DNA of 64,000 bases from Paenibacillus planticolens (GCF_013141725.1 NZ_WHNZ01000015.1:310001-374000), one strand, 5' to 3'; positions 52,284 to 60,366 are shown, counted from the stretch's first letter. Numbers and translations: made by a program. The notes: generated from the sequence alone by a model not told the origin.

Positions 52284-54260
52284 ATGACGACTGAAGACAA
52301 AACGAAAATAACCGTTGACATATATGGAAATCAATACAAGTTAAAAGCAGACACCAGCACCAACTACATGAAGCGTGTTGCGGAATATGTGAATGACCAA
52401 ATGTTTCGTATCGCCAAGGGATATCCACGATTGGATTCGCAAAGAATTGCTGTTCTTGCCGCTGTGAACATGGCGGATGAATGCTTCCGCATGAATGAAA
52501 TCATGGAAGAGCTCAGCGCAGCACAGAAAGAGCAGGAAGCAATCAAAGCCGCCTATGAGAAAGTGAACGTTACATACAACCAATTGAAGCATGAATATGA
52601 TAAACAGCAAACCGTTCTATCTGAACAAAAAACCAAACTAGACCAATTCAAAGATCAGCAGGAGCAGCTCCAACAGGAAGTACAAAAAGGAAAGCAAGAG
52701 CATGAGCAAGCTAAACAGCAAATCCAGCAAGCTAAACAACAGCAAGACCAAACCAAGCAGCTTTATGAGCAAACCAAACAACAACTGGAACAGGAAAAAA
52801 AGCAGGTAGCCCAAGCGCGGCAACTGCTCGATCAAGAAAAACAGCAGCATCAACAAGCTAAACAGCAAATCGAACAAACCAAAAAGCAGATTGAACAAGC
52901 CAAACAGCAGAACGAACAAACTAAACAGCAGATCGAACAAGATAAACAACAGCAAGAGCAGTTGAGGCAGCAACTGCAGCAAGCGAAGCAGCAGCAGGTA
53001 CTAACGAAACAGGAACAAGACCAAGCTAAACAACAGCAAGAACAAGCCGAACAGCTTCATGAGCAAATCAAACAACAACTGGAACAGGAAAAAGAACAGG
53101 CAGCACAAGCGCGGCAACTGCTTGATCAAGAAAAACAGCAGCATCAACAAGCCAAACAGCAAATCGAACAAGCTAAGCAACAGCAAGACCAAGCCAATCA
53201 GCTCCATGAGCAAATCAAGCAACAACTGGAACAGGAAAAAAAGCAAGCAGCGCAAGCACGTCAGCTGCTTGATCAAGAAAAACAGCAGCACCAACAAGCC
53301 AAACAGCAAATCGAACAAGGCAAACAACAACAAGAGCAGCTAAGGCAGCAATTACGGCAAGCTAAGCAGCAGCAAGATCAGGCTATGCAGCAGCAGTTGG
53401 AATTGAAGCAGCATCTGGAACAAAGCAAACAAGTACAAGAACAAGTGGAGCAGCAATTGCAACAAGCTGGCCAGCAGAATGAAGAAGTTCTTCTTCTTCA
53501 AGAGCAAATTAAACAACAGTTGGAACAAGAGAAAAAACAAGCATCGCAAGCGCTGCAACTGCTCGATCAGGAAAAACAGCAGCATCAACAGAGTAAACAG
53601 CAATTCGAACGAGAGAAGCAACAACAAGAGCAGCGTTTCGAAAAAGAGCAGCGGCAGTTGACTCAACAAATTCAAGCGCTGAACGAACAGCACCTTGAAG
53701 AAGCAATGAACGTATCAGAGCGGCACGAACAGGATAAAGAAAAATTAAATCAACGATATCATCAGGAAAAAGAGGAGCTAGTTCAGCAATATTTGCAGGA
53801 AAAAGAATCGGCCGATATGCAGCATCAGGAGCAAATCGAACTTATGGAAAGCTTGCACAAAGAGGAGCTGCAGTCGAATATTCATCGTATCGAGCTTGAA
53901 AAAGTAGATATCATCGGACGGTTCCAAGAACAACAAACAAACATTATTAAGCAGTTCGAAGAGCAGAAATCAACCATTATTCAATATTATCAAGCTCAAA
54001 TGGAAACTTTAGTTCAGCAGCAGCAGCAGGAAAGAGCGTTGTTGAATCAATATTTTGAAGAAGAGAAAGAGCAGCTTCTGGAACGATTCGCCAGCGAAAA
54101 AGAAAAATTAATGAGCCAGAGTTTGAATGATGAAGCTCAGCAAAAGGAACTTCAACAAATTAAAGAAGAGTACAGAGAACTGCGTGAGGAATATGCCAAG
54201 CTGCAGAACGAGTACAATGAATGGATCGAGCTTGTTGAAACAGACAGCCCTATCAGGTAA
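52284..54260 (+). CDS. zapA: ZapA-like cell division protein with a very long Gln-rich coiled coil
   Basis: Residues 1-90 (KITVDIYGNQYKLKADTSTNYMKRVAEYVNDQM…RLDSQRIAVLAAVNMADECFRMNE) are a standard ZapA domain, which binds and bundles FtsZ. Normal ZapA ends there with a short coil; this product goes on to 658 residues. Residues about 100-500 are almost only Q, K, E, A, L and form one continuous coiled coil with modules beginning QLEQEKKQ.AQARQLLDQEKQQ at residues 167, 265, 314 and 412, spaced by multiples of 49 (seven heptads). Residues 500-640 are a less repetitive charged coil. No stop or shift breaks the frame. SD AGGGGGAAA. cvpA follows at once. I infer an extended spacer or filament linker on the Z-ring. 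Confidence 0.88.
   Translation: MTTEDKTKITVDIYGNQYKLKADTSTNYMKRVAEYVNDQMFRIAKGYPRLDSQRIAVLAAVNMADECFRMNEIMEELSAAQKEQEAIKAAYEKVNVTYNQLKHEYDKQQTVLSEQKTKLDQFKDQQEQLQQEVQKGKQEHEQAKQQIQQAKQQQDQTKQLYEQTKQQLEQEKKQVAQARQLLDQEKQQHQQAKQQIEQTKKQIEQAKQQNEQTKQQIEQDKQQQEQLRQQLQQAKQQQVLTKQEQDQAKQQQEQAEQLHEQIKQQLEQEKEQAAQARQLLDQEKQQHQQAKQQIEQAKQQQDQANQLHEQIKQQLEQEKKQAAQARQLLDQEKQQHQQAKQQIEQGKQQQEQLRQQLRQAKQQQDQAMQQQLELKQHLEQSKQVQEQVEQQLQQAGQQNEEVLLLQEQIKQQLEQEKKQASQALQLLDQEKQQHQQSKQQFEREKQQQEQRFEKEQRQLTQQIQALNEQHLEEAMNVSERHEQDKEKLNQRYHQEKEELVQQYLQEKESADMQHQEQIELMESLHKEELQSNIHRIELEKVDIIGRFQEQQTNIIKQFEEQKSTIIQYYQAQMETLVQQQQQERALLNQYFEEEKEQLLERFASEKEKLMSQSLNDEAQQKELQQIKEEYRELREEYAKLQNEYNEWIELVETDSPIR
52636..53660 (+). 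repeat. 147-bp (49-codon) period inside zapA
   Basis: Four well-conserved copies of a segment of about 96 bp start at 52782, 53076, 53223 and 53517, at distances of 294, 147 and 294 bp; degenerate units fill the missing positions. Codon choice varies between copies, so they are not all recent duplicates. Simple CAG/CAA/AAA bias continues on both sides. Confidence 0.85.
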
Positions 54261-54271
54261 TCCGAGTGATC

Positions 54272-54820
54272 ATGAACAAATTGGATTATATCATATTAGC
54301 TATAGTCGCTTTAGGATTGCTGGTTGGTTACTTCAAAGGCTTCATCGCCCAAATTGTTTCTCTCTCAGGCTTTGTCCTGGCTTACTTAGTAGCCTTTTAC
54401 TTTTATAAAGATTTTGCACCGCTGCTTCGTAACGCTGTCTCATTGCCCACTTATCAAAATTACCAGAAGTACGAATTTATCGTAAAAGGGCTCAATCTGG
54501 ATACGTATATCTTGAATGCGATAGCCTTTGCCATCTTGTTTTTTGGCGTGAAATTCGCCTTGGTATTCATAGGAAGAGCGTTAAACATTTTAGCTAAAAC
54601 GCCTGGATTGAACTTCATCAACCGCTGGAGCGGTGCATTTCTTGGCTTAGCCGAAGCCCTATTAATCATCATCATAGCCGTTAATGTCATCACCATCTTT
54701 CCTTCAGATGGACTTCAAAAACTACTTTCCAGCTCAACAATAGCGCCATATTTAATTAACGAATTGCCCAATGTTGCAGGGAAACTGCAAGAGCTTTGGA
54801 AGGAAGGAATACCCATATAA
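54272..54820 (+). CDS. CvpA-family membrane protein
   Basis: A 182-residue protein with four predicted membrane helices: LDYIILAIVALGLLVGYFKGFIAQIVSLSGFVLAYLVAFYFY, ILNAIAFAILFFGVKFALVFI, and FLGLAEALLIIIIAVNVITIF. The GYFKGF turn is the CvpA signature. Equivalent to YshB, next to zapA in Bacillus. Its role in colicin V/biofilm or envelope processes is not settled. ATG 54272 is preferred over GTG 54266; the site is weak (GAGTGATC). The stop codon lies inside the terminator stem. Confidence 0.88.
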   Translation: MNKLDYIILAIVALGLLVGYFKGFIAQIVSLSGFVLAYLVAFYFYKDFAPLLRNAVSLPTYQNYQKYEFIVKGLNLDTYILNAIAFAILFFGVKFALVFIGRALNILAKTPGLNFINRWSGAFLGLAEALLIIIIAVNVITIFPSDGLQKLLSSSTIAPYLINELPNVAGKLQELWKEGIPI

Positions 54821-54866
54821 AAGCTGCCGATTTCTAGTTGTCTAGAAAGAGGCGGCTTTTATATGG
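54812..54866 (+). terminator. Terminator overlapping the cvpA stop
   Basis: CCATATAAAAGC and GCTTTTATATGG form the outer stem, GCC/GGC and TTTCTAG/CTAGAAA the inner stem. T-rich on the 3' arm. Confidence 0.8.
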
Positions 54867-54883
54867 CCACCCCAACCCGCCCC

Positions 54884-55254
54884 CTCCGTATAAGTCGAAA
54901 AAGCATTTTCTGAAGTATCTACAATACCCCCAACCCGCACCTTGAAACGAACCGACCTGCCTCCATATCTGCAACCTCTCGTACCTGCACACCCACGCAA
55001 CAGCTCCAGTTCCCGAACAGCACCGCCACGCAACAGCCCCTGCAACCGAACAGCACTGCCACGTAACAGCCCCTGCATCCGACAGCACCGCCACGTAACA
55101 GCGCCAGTACCGTATCGTACCCGCGCCTCATATCCCGCCACCCGAATCCGAAAGTTCCTAACCTTACTCGAAGTGAGTGTAGCCGCTGTATCCCCAGATG
55201 TTAGAATATATCGATTTGTAGATATCTCAGAAAATAGCGTTTGAAGGTATAACC
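54884..55254. mobile_element. MITE-like element with terminal inverted repeats and an internal 33-bp tandem repeat
   Basis: ATTTTCTGAAGTATCTACAA (54905-54924) and TTGTAGATATCTCAGAAAAT (55216-55235) are inverted repeats with 18 of 20 matches, and weaker pairing continues for about 20 bp outward. Between them lies a C-rich array with a 33-bp unit (CACGCAACAGC…CACCGC) at 54994, 55027, 55060 (32 bp) and 55092. The short ORFs on both strands reflect the repeat and have no SD. Element borders are approximate. Confidence 0.6.
54994..55124. repeat. 33-bp tandem repeat
   Basis: Four consecutive units share CACG(C/T)AACAG and end in (A/T)(C)CCGC or similar. Units 1-3 are close to each other, the fourth has drifted. 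Confidence 0.85.
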
Positions 55255-55279
55255 AATGTCCGGAAAATACAAAATTTAC

Positions 55280-55331
55280 TTTACATGGAAACGAATGTTC
55301 TTTATAATATAGATATGGGAACTAATGTTCG
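55280..55331 (+). promoter_or_regulatory. Sigma-A promoter overlapped by two LexA-like boxes
   Basis: TTTACA (55280-55285), 17 bp, TATAAT (55303-55308). GAAACGAATGTTCT (55288-55301) fills the spacer and GAACTAATGTTC (55319-55330) lies just downstream. Both follow the Bacillota SOS box plan GAAC-N4-GTTC, the second perfectly. Confidence 0.68.
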
Positions 55332-55348
55332 CTTTGGAGGTTATATTC

Positions 55349-55897
55349 GTGAATTTATTTGTTTTTGAATCCGTGGAGGACTCCTTCATAACTGAGGAAG
55401 ATTGTGAGCGGTTTTTGATGAAAAAACGTTGGGGAGATGGCTTTTGCTGTCCGAAATGCGACCATCATTTATTTTATAAAGTAAAAACTCGAAATTTATT
55501 GGAGTGTAAAGAATGTCGTACTCAAATATCACTAACGGCTGGAACTGTTATGCATAAGTCCAAATTGCCCTTAATGCTGTGGTTCAAAGCTATACGAGCA
55601 CTAATTCAAGAAGAAGAGACTTATACTATTGGATCGTTTGCGAGCCTGTTGAACGTAAATTATCGGACTGCTAAGTTAATGTTGGAGAAAATCCATCAAG
55701 CATTAAATAAGGAATATAGACGTATAAGTACTGTTCAAAACAGTACAAGCAAAAAAATTACGAGTTTTTGTAAGTTTATTTTCGTAAATTCGAAGAACAT
55801 CAAGTATGATGAGGAAATTTTGTTTAGGAAGTGGATGAATGCTTTCTTATCCGTATATTTATATCCCGTATATTTAAGGTACTATCAATTGTTCTAG
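55349..55897 (+). CDS. Zinc-ribbon protein derived from an IS1595-type transposase, catalytic domain missing
   Basis: A 182-residue protein starting at GTG 55349 behind GGAGG (55336-55340). Residues 10-110 match the N-terminal region of IS1595 transposases: CERFLMKKRWGDGFCCPKCDHHLFYKV…LLECKECRTQISLTAGTVMHKSKLPLMLWFKAI, two CxxC pairs that bind zinc, then a helical HTH-like part (FASLLNVNYRTAKLMLEKIHQAL). The DDE nuclease domain that should follow is absent; the last 60 residues are unlike it, and their codon use is AT-rich. No IS ends are seen at its borders. It is AT-richer than its neighbours. Either a decayed transposase or a domesticated DNA-binding protein under SOS control. Confidence 0.72.
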   Translation: MNLFVFESVEDSFITEEDCERFLMKKRWGDGFCCPKCDHHLFYKVKTRNLLECKECRTQISLTAGTVMHKSKLPLMLWFKAIRALIQEEETYTIGSFASLLNVNYRTAKLMLEKIHQALNKEYRRISTVQNSTSKKITSFCKFIFVNSKNIKYDEEILFRKWMNAFLSVYLYPVYLRYYQLF

Positions 55898-55905
55898 CGC
55901 GGATA

Positions 55906-55946
55906 TAAAAATGCCTTACCGCGGGTTTTCGCGATAAGGCATTGAA
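55906..55946. terminator. Bidirectional terminator
   Basis: AATGCCTTA (55910-55918) and TAAGGCATT (55935-55943) with an inner CGCG/CGCG pair. It serves the zinc-ribbon gene and the convergent cupredoxin gene. Confidence 0.8.
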
Positions 55947-55960
55947 TTTAGAAGCTTTTG

Positions 55961-56347
55961 TTACTCAACAATCAAAGTTGATTTCATATTTGCATGGCCA
56001 CTTCCGCACATGATCGAGCATGTAATAGGAAATGAGCCCGTTTTATCCGGCGTAAAAGTAAACGTTTTGTTGCTGTTGTCGAGTTTTACATTGAATTCTT
56101 TGATCGAGGCACCGTGAACGCCTTGAGAATTGTCAAGTGTAATTGTAACAGGCTGACCTTTTTTAACACGGTATTCAGCTTGATCAAATTTGAAGTTAGT
56201 TGCTTTCAAAGCAACATTTTGACCATCGGCAGCTTGTGTTGTTGCGGCAGGAGCCGTTGTTTCTGCGGGTTTTGCTTCTTTGCTTCCGCATGCTGTTATC
56301 GCAATAACTATAGCAACTCCCATAAAAAGAACGAGTAATTTTCTCAT
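55961..56347 (-). CDS. Cupredoxin lipoprotein with a CuA-type site
   Basis: A 128-residue lipoprotein: signal peptide with lipobox ITAC near residue 20, an Ala/Thr-rich linker, then a cytochrome oxidase subunit II-like cupredoxin domain (KATNFKFDQAEYRVKKGQPVTITLDNSQGVHGASI). The ligands are H in GVHG and CSIMCGSGHANM, giving C-x3-C-x3-H-x2-M, the exact CuA pattern. A free-standing CuA domain could carry electrons or deliver copper to an oxidase. There are no oxidase genes nearby. Confidence 0.88.
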   Translation of the reverse strand: MRKLLVLFMGVAIVIAITACGSKEAKPAETTAPAATTQAADGQNVALKATNFKFDQAEYRVKKGQPVTITLDNSQGVHGASIKEFNVKLDNSNKTFTFTPDKTGSFPITCSIMCGSGHANMKSTLIVE

Positions 56348-56463
56348 GCTTAGGATACCCTCCGATATATAAAATGTATTTGTTTTCCTCTTAATTGTAC
56401 ATTACCCATTTAGAAAAATCAGTGACAAACTAGTGAAAGAGGTTCGGAGGGTACGAACAAAAG

Positions 56464-56509
56464 AAAAGATCGGCCCGGCGAATGGATACGCAGCAGACCG
56501 ATCTTTTTT
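56464..56509 (-). terminator. Terminator after the YvlD-like gene
   Basis: AAAAGATCGG (56464-56473) and CCGATCTTTT (56498-56507), a perfect 10-bp stem around a 24-nt loop. On the minus strand it is followed by TTTCTTTTG. Confidence 0.75.
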
Positions 56510-56547
56510 GGGCTTTATCATGGCTATCAGGGGGAAGACTGATAAGG

Positions 56548-56916
56548 CTATCGACGTTCTTCTCTTCCTGTGATCCCTTGTTCGAAAGGGGTTTTCACAG
56601 GAATGAACAAGTCGATTATTCCAATGACTAAAGCGGCTAAAATCGCACCTATAACACTTGTCGATACATTGCTTACGACAAACTGGGCCGCCCAAATGAC
56701 CAGCGCGCTCACCAGAAAGCCGACGATTCCTCTGCCAAAGGGAGTGATTTGTTTGCCAAAAACTCCTTCGATGATCCAAGCAGCAACGGCGATGACTAAT
56801 GCAAGGAAAAACGCACTCCAGAATCCACCGACCTGAAAGCCTGGAACTAACCAGCTCACAAACATTAATACCAAAGCAGATACAATAAACCTAACCAGAT
56901 GTCCCAGAAGATGCAT
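56548..56916 (-). CDS. YvlD-like / phage holin family IV membrane protein
   Basis: A 122-residue membrane protein with four predicted helices (LVRFIVSALVLMFVSWLVPGF, FWSAFFLALVIAVAAWIIEGVFG, GIVGFLVSALVIWAAQFVV, TSVIGAILAALVIGIIDLFIPV). The pattern and length match the YvlD/holin IV group, thought to affect the envelope, not lysis, in Bacillus. SD AAGGAGG before ATG 56916. Single gene. Confidence 0.82.
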   Translation of the reverse strand: MHLLGHLVRFIVSALVLMFVSWLVPGFQVGGFWSAFFLALVIAVAAWIIEGVFGKQITPFGRGIVGFLVSALVIWAAQFVVSNVSTSVIGAILAALVIGIIDLFIPVKTPFEQGITGREERR

Positions 56917-57168
56917 CCAAGAACCTCCTTTTTTCTGTTATGAGATAAGCTCTCTCACAACTAGAAAGATGATTTTTTGTTGAATTTTGCTTGGTGTGTT
57001 TTACAATGTATTTCGATTCCTTTGGCAGAAGGAACGGGTGCACAACTTAGTGTATCCACTTGTTGAACAGATTATGGTAGGCAGCATCTTCCATATAACA
57101 ATTGTCTCCGTAGCTAATCATACCCGATTTGGTTTATAATAAGGGGTAGAGAAATGAGGTAGGGACAG

Positions 57169-59529
57169 TTGAACAAAAAAATAATTAAAACACTAGAATA
57201 CGAAAAGATTTTACATAAACTAGCTCATCATGCGGCTACTTCCCTTGGCAAGGACGCTGCTCAGAAGCTGGAACCAAACGGCGACTTCGAACTTGTTAAG
57301 CTTCGTCTGCAAGCAACCGATGAAGCAGTCAATGTGGAACGTTTAAAAGGCAACGCCCCATTTGGCGGGATTAGGGATATCAGAGCCGCGTTGCACCGTG
57401 CCAGAATTGGAGGCATGTTAAACCCGACGGAATTGTTGGATATTTCTACGACGATGTTTGGAACCCGCAGACTCAAACGATTTGTTTTGGCCGTTCACGA
57501 AGAGTATTCGATTCCGATGCTCAAGGAACAGGTTGGATTGCTTACAGAGAATAAGCCCTTAGAAGATAAAATCAATAGCTGCATCGATGAGAATGCAGTT
57601 GTAATTGACAGTGCCAGCCCTGAACTTGGGCGTGTGCGCAGCGAACTGCGTACAGGTGAAAGCAGGGTGCGCGAGCGGCTCGAGCAAATGCTTCGAAATT
57701 CGTCCGTGCAGAAGATGCTTCAGGATGTGCTGATCACTATTCGTAACGACCGGTATGTAATTCCTGTTAAATCCGAATACCGTTCTAACTTTGGCGGGAT
57801 GATTCATGACCAATCGGCTTCGGGTGCTACGCTGTATATTGAGCCGGATGCCATTGTACAATTGAATAATAAGATTCGTGAGCTCAAGTTTAAGGAAGAA
57901 GCTGAAATTGAGAAGATTTTGCGTGCCCTAACCGAGCTCGTCGCTGAACAGGTGGATGTTCTTGTTTATGATGTGGATCAGTTGGCTGACTTGGATTTTA
58001 CGTTTGCCAAAGCAGGGCTGGCCAGGGAACTGAAAGCTACAATGCCTAGGCTGAATGACCGCGGATTCATTAAAATTAAACGAGGCCGGCATCCGCTTAT
58101 CGCGGCGGATATTGTTGTGCCGCTTGATTTGGAATTAGGGAATGATTTCTCGCAAATTATTGTGACGGGACCGAATACGGGAGGCAAAACAGTGTCTCTC
58201 AAAACGGTAGGTCTTTTAAGTTTGATGGCTATGTCAGGCTTGTTTGTTCCTGCGGAGGAAGGCAGTCAATTATGTGTATTCGATGCTATTTATGCGGATA
58301 TTGGGGATGAACAGAGCATTGAGCAGAATTTAAGTACGTTTTCAAGTCATATGACGAATATCATTAGCATATTACGGGATATGACGCCTAAGAGCTTAGT
58401 GCTGCTTGATGAACTCGGGGCAGGTACGGATCCTGCCGAAGGATCAGCATTGGCGATCTCCATACTGGACTATATCCATCAAATAGGCTGCCGAATCATT
58501 GCAACAACCCATTATTCAGAACTCAAGGCTTATGCGTATCAAACGCGAGGCACAATTAACGCGAGTATGGAATTTGATATACAAACGCTTAGTCCCACTT
58601 ACCGTTTGCTTGTAGGTGTGCCCGGGCGAAGCAACGCATTTGCTATTGCGGAAAGACTAGGTCTGTCACGCCGCATTATTGAGCATGCACGCACGCAGGT
58701 AGGCGAAGAAGAAAAACGCGTGGAATCGATGATCGCGTCTCTCGAAGAGAACCGATTGATCGCCGAAGCTGAACGTGAGAGCGCCGTGAGGCTACGGCGC
58801 GAGGCGGAAACGATGCGCCAAGCCCTGGAGGCGCAGCAGCTCAAGTTCGACGAGCAGCGCGATAAGCTGCTCGAGAAAGCCGAGCGCGACGCGCGCGAGG
58901 CTGTCGCCAAGGCGCGGCGTGAGGCGGACGAAGTCATCGCTGAGCTGCGGCGCATGGCGCTGGAGGAGGCCGGTGGGGTCAAGGACCACCGGCTGGTTGA
59001 AGCGAAGCGCCGCCTCGATCAGGCGGCGCCTGAACTGCGCGAGAAGCAGGTTCGCGCAGCGAAGAAACGGCCGGAGCGAATCGAGGCCGGGGATGAAGTG
59101 CGTGTCGTGAGCCTTGGTCAGAAGGGTCACGTTGTTGAGATCGTTAGCTCCACGGAAGCAACCGTGCAGCTTGGGATTATGAAAATGAAGGTCGAGTTGT
59201 CCAATCTCGAGAAAATCGGCAGTCCTGCTCAGAAAAAATCTGTCCATCAGGTGGCAACTACCGTCAAACGGACAAGGGATGACAGCGTTCGAATGGAACT
59301 GGATATGCGCGGACTGAACATGGAGGAAGCTTTAGTTGAGGCAGACCGCTTCCTTGACGAGTCTTTCCTGAGCAATTTGGGCCAAGTGTATTTGATTCAC
59401 GGCAAAGGAACAGGTGTGCTGCGCACAGGCATGCAGGAATATTTGCGCCGTCACAAACACGTGAAAAGTTACCGGATGGGGAACTACAACGAAGGCGGAG
59501 CCGGGGTTACCGTTGTCGAATTGAAATAA
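57169..59529 (+). CDS. mutS2: Endonuclease MutS2
   Basis: A 786-residue protein from TTG 57169 behind AGGTAGGG. Core and clamp helices lead to the ATPase: Walker A VTGPNTGGKTVSLKTVGLL near 330, ST motif FSSHMTNIISIL, Walker B LVLLDELGAGTDPAEGSALA. Then a long coiled coil (about 515-620), a KOW-like middle segment and a C-terminal Smr nuclease domain (LDMRGLNMEEALVEADRFL…HGKGTGVLRTGMQEYLRRHKHV). MutS2 acts on recombination intermediates and in ribosome rescue. The coil region (58790-59060) is far more GC-rich than the rest. polX, its usual upstream partner, is missing. Confidence 0.96.
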   Translation: MNKKIIKTLEYEKILHKLAHHAATSLGKDAAQKLEPNGDFELVKLRLQATDEAVNVERLKGNAPFGGIRDIRAALHRARIGGMLNPTELLDISTTMFGTRRLKRFVLAVHEEYSIPMLKEQVGLLTENKPLEDKINSCIDENAVVIDSASPELGRVRSELRTGESRVRERLEQMLRNSSVQKMLQDVLITIRNDRYVIPVKSEYRSNFGGMIHDQSASGATLYIEPDAIVQLNNKIRELKFKEEAEIEKILRALTELVAEQVDVLVYDVDQLADLDFTFAKAGLARELKATMPRLNDRGFIKIKRGRHPLIAADIVVPLDLELGNDFSQIIVTGPNTGGKTVSLKTVGLLSLMAMSGLFVPAEEGSQLCVFDAIYADIGDEQSIEQNLSTFSSHMTNIISILRDMTPKSLVLLDELGAGTDPAEGSALAISILDYIHQIGCRIIATTHYSELKAYAYQTRGTINASMEFDIQTLSPTYRLLVGVPGRSNAFAIAERLGLSRRIIEHARTQVGEEEKRVESMIASLEENRLIAEAERESAVRLRREAETMRQALEAQQLKFDEQRDKLLEKAERDAREAVAKARREADEVIAELRRMALEEAGGVKDHRLVEAKRRLDQAAPELREKQVRAAKKRPERIEAGDEVRVVSLGQKGHVVEIVSSTEATVQLGIMKMKVELSNLEKIGSPAQKKSVHQVATTVKRTRDDSVRMELDMRGLNMEEALVEADRFLDESFLSNLGQVYLIHGKGTGVLRTGMQEYLRRHKHVKSYRMGNYNEGGAGVTVVELK

Positions 59530-59554
59530 CTTCTAAATTTTTTTTCGAACTTTT

Positions 59555-59580
59555 TGAAACTCATGCTTGGGGATTGCGTA
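59555..59580 (+). promoter_or_regulatory. ECF sigma-W-type promoter of the pspA operon
   Basis: TGAAAC (59555-59560), exactly 16 bp, CGTA (59577-59580): the full sigma-W consensus. In Bacillus subtilis the pspA homologue belongs to the sigma-W envelope-stress regulon. Confidence 0.87.
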
Positions 59581-59663
59581 TTTAATGTGTGTAAGCACCG
59601 GTGATTAGAAAAGAAAACGCAACACCAATTATAAAAAAAGTTAAACTTTAGGAGGATTTCAAA

Positions 59664-60344
59664 ATGGGAATTTTTAAAAGACTTCGTGACATGACTATGG
59701 CTTCGATTAACGATCTGCTGGACAAAGCGGAAGACCCGGTTAAAATGTTAAATCAGTTTTTGCGTGACATGGAAGAAGATATTTTGGAAGCAGAATCTGC
59801 GGTAGCTAAGCAAATTGCCATCGAGAAGAAATTCAAGCTTCAGGTTGAAGAAGCGGAAGAAATGGTTACCAAACGCACAGAGCAAGCGATGAAAGCTCTT
59901 GAAGCAGGCAATGAAGATCTGGCCCGCCGCGCGTTGGAAGATAAGAAAGAGCACCAAGGCCGTTATGATGAATTGAAACGCCAATATGATCTTGCCAAAA
60001 CGAATGCGGATCAGCTTCGCGGCCAGTTGTCTGAGATGAAAGACGAGTTCAACAAAATGAAAAACAAGAAAGATTTGTTGATTGCGCGCGCAGAAACAGC
60101 GAAAGCGCAAAAGCAAATCAATCAAGCGATGTCTGGTTTTGGTACGGACAACGCCGCTAAAGGGTTTGACCGCATGAGTGAGAAAGTGCTTCAAATGGAA
60201 GCTGAAGCGCAAGCAAGTGGAGAGATTCGCGCTAAGAACCGCAGCTTAGACGACGAACTTGACGGGCTTGGCGCTAGTAAAAGCGGCATTGATGATGAAT
60301 TGGCAGCCATGAAAGCAAAGCTTGCTGAAAAAAAACAATCTTAA
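59664..60344 (+). CDS. pspA: Phage shock protein A / IM30 (Vipp1) homologue
   Basis: A 226-residue coiled-coil protein: amphipathic N-terminal helix (GIFKRLRDMTMASINDLLDKAEDPVKMLNQFLRDMEEDI) followed by the PspA hairpin (MDQ-type helices up to about 150) and a C-terminal helix region. It assembles into ESCRT-III-like scaffolds on stressed membranes. SD AGGAGG. First gene of an operon under the sigma-W-type promoter. The hairpin at 60367-60390 separates it from the next gene and may set the expression ratio. Confidence 0.95.
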   Translation: MGIFKRLRDMTMASINDLLDKAEDPVKMLNQFLRDMEEDILEAESAVAKQIAIEKKFKLQVEEAEEMVTKRTEQAMKALEAGNEDLARRALEDKKEHQGRYDELKRQYDLAKTNADQLRGQLSEMKDEFNKMKNKKDLLIARAETAKAQKQINQAMSGFGTDNAAKGFDRMSEKVLQMEAEAQASGEIRAKNRSLDDELDGLGASKSGIDDELAAMKAKLAEKKQS

Positions 60345-60366
60345 TGATATACTAATAGCACCTGCG

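Noticed and set aside
52638..53693. Leu/Phe-rich minus-strand ORFs opposite the zapA coil
   Set aside because: They are mirror images of the CAG/AAA/CAA codon bias (CTG, TTT, TTG), not membrane protein genes.
54834..55244. ORFs of 70-100 codons on both strands in the 33-bp repeat
   Set aside because: They exist only because a 33-bp unit keeps one frame open; products are Cys/Trp/Ala or Pro/Arg repeats with no SD or known domain.
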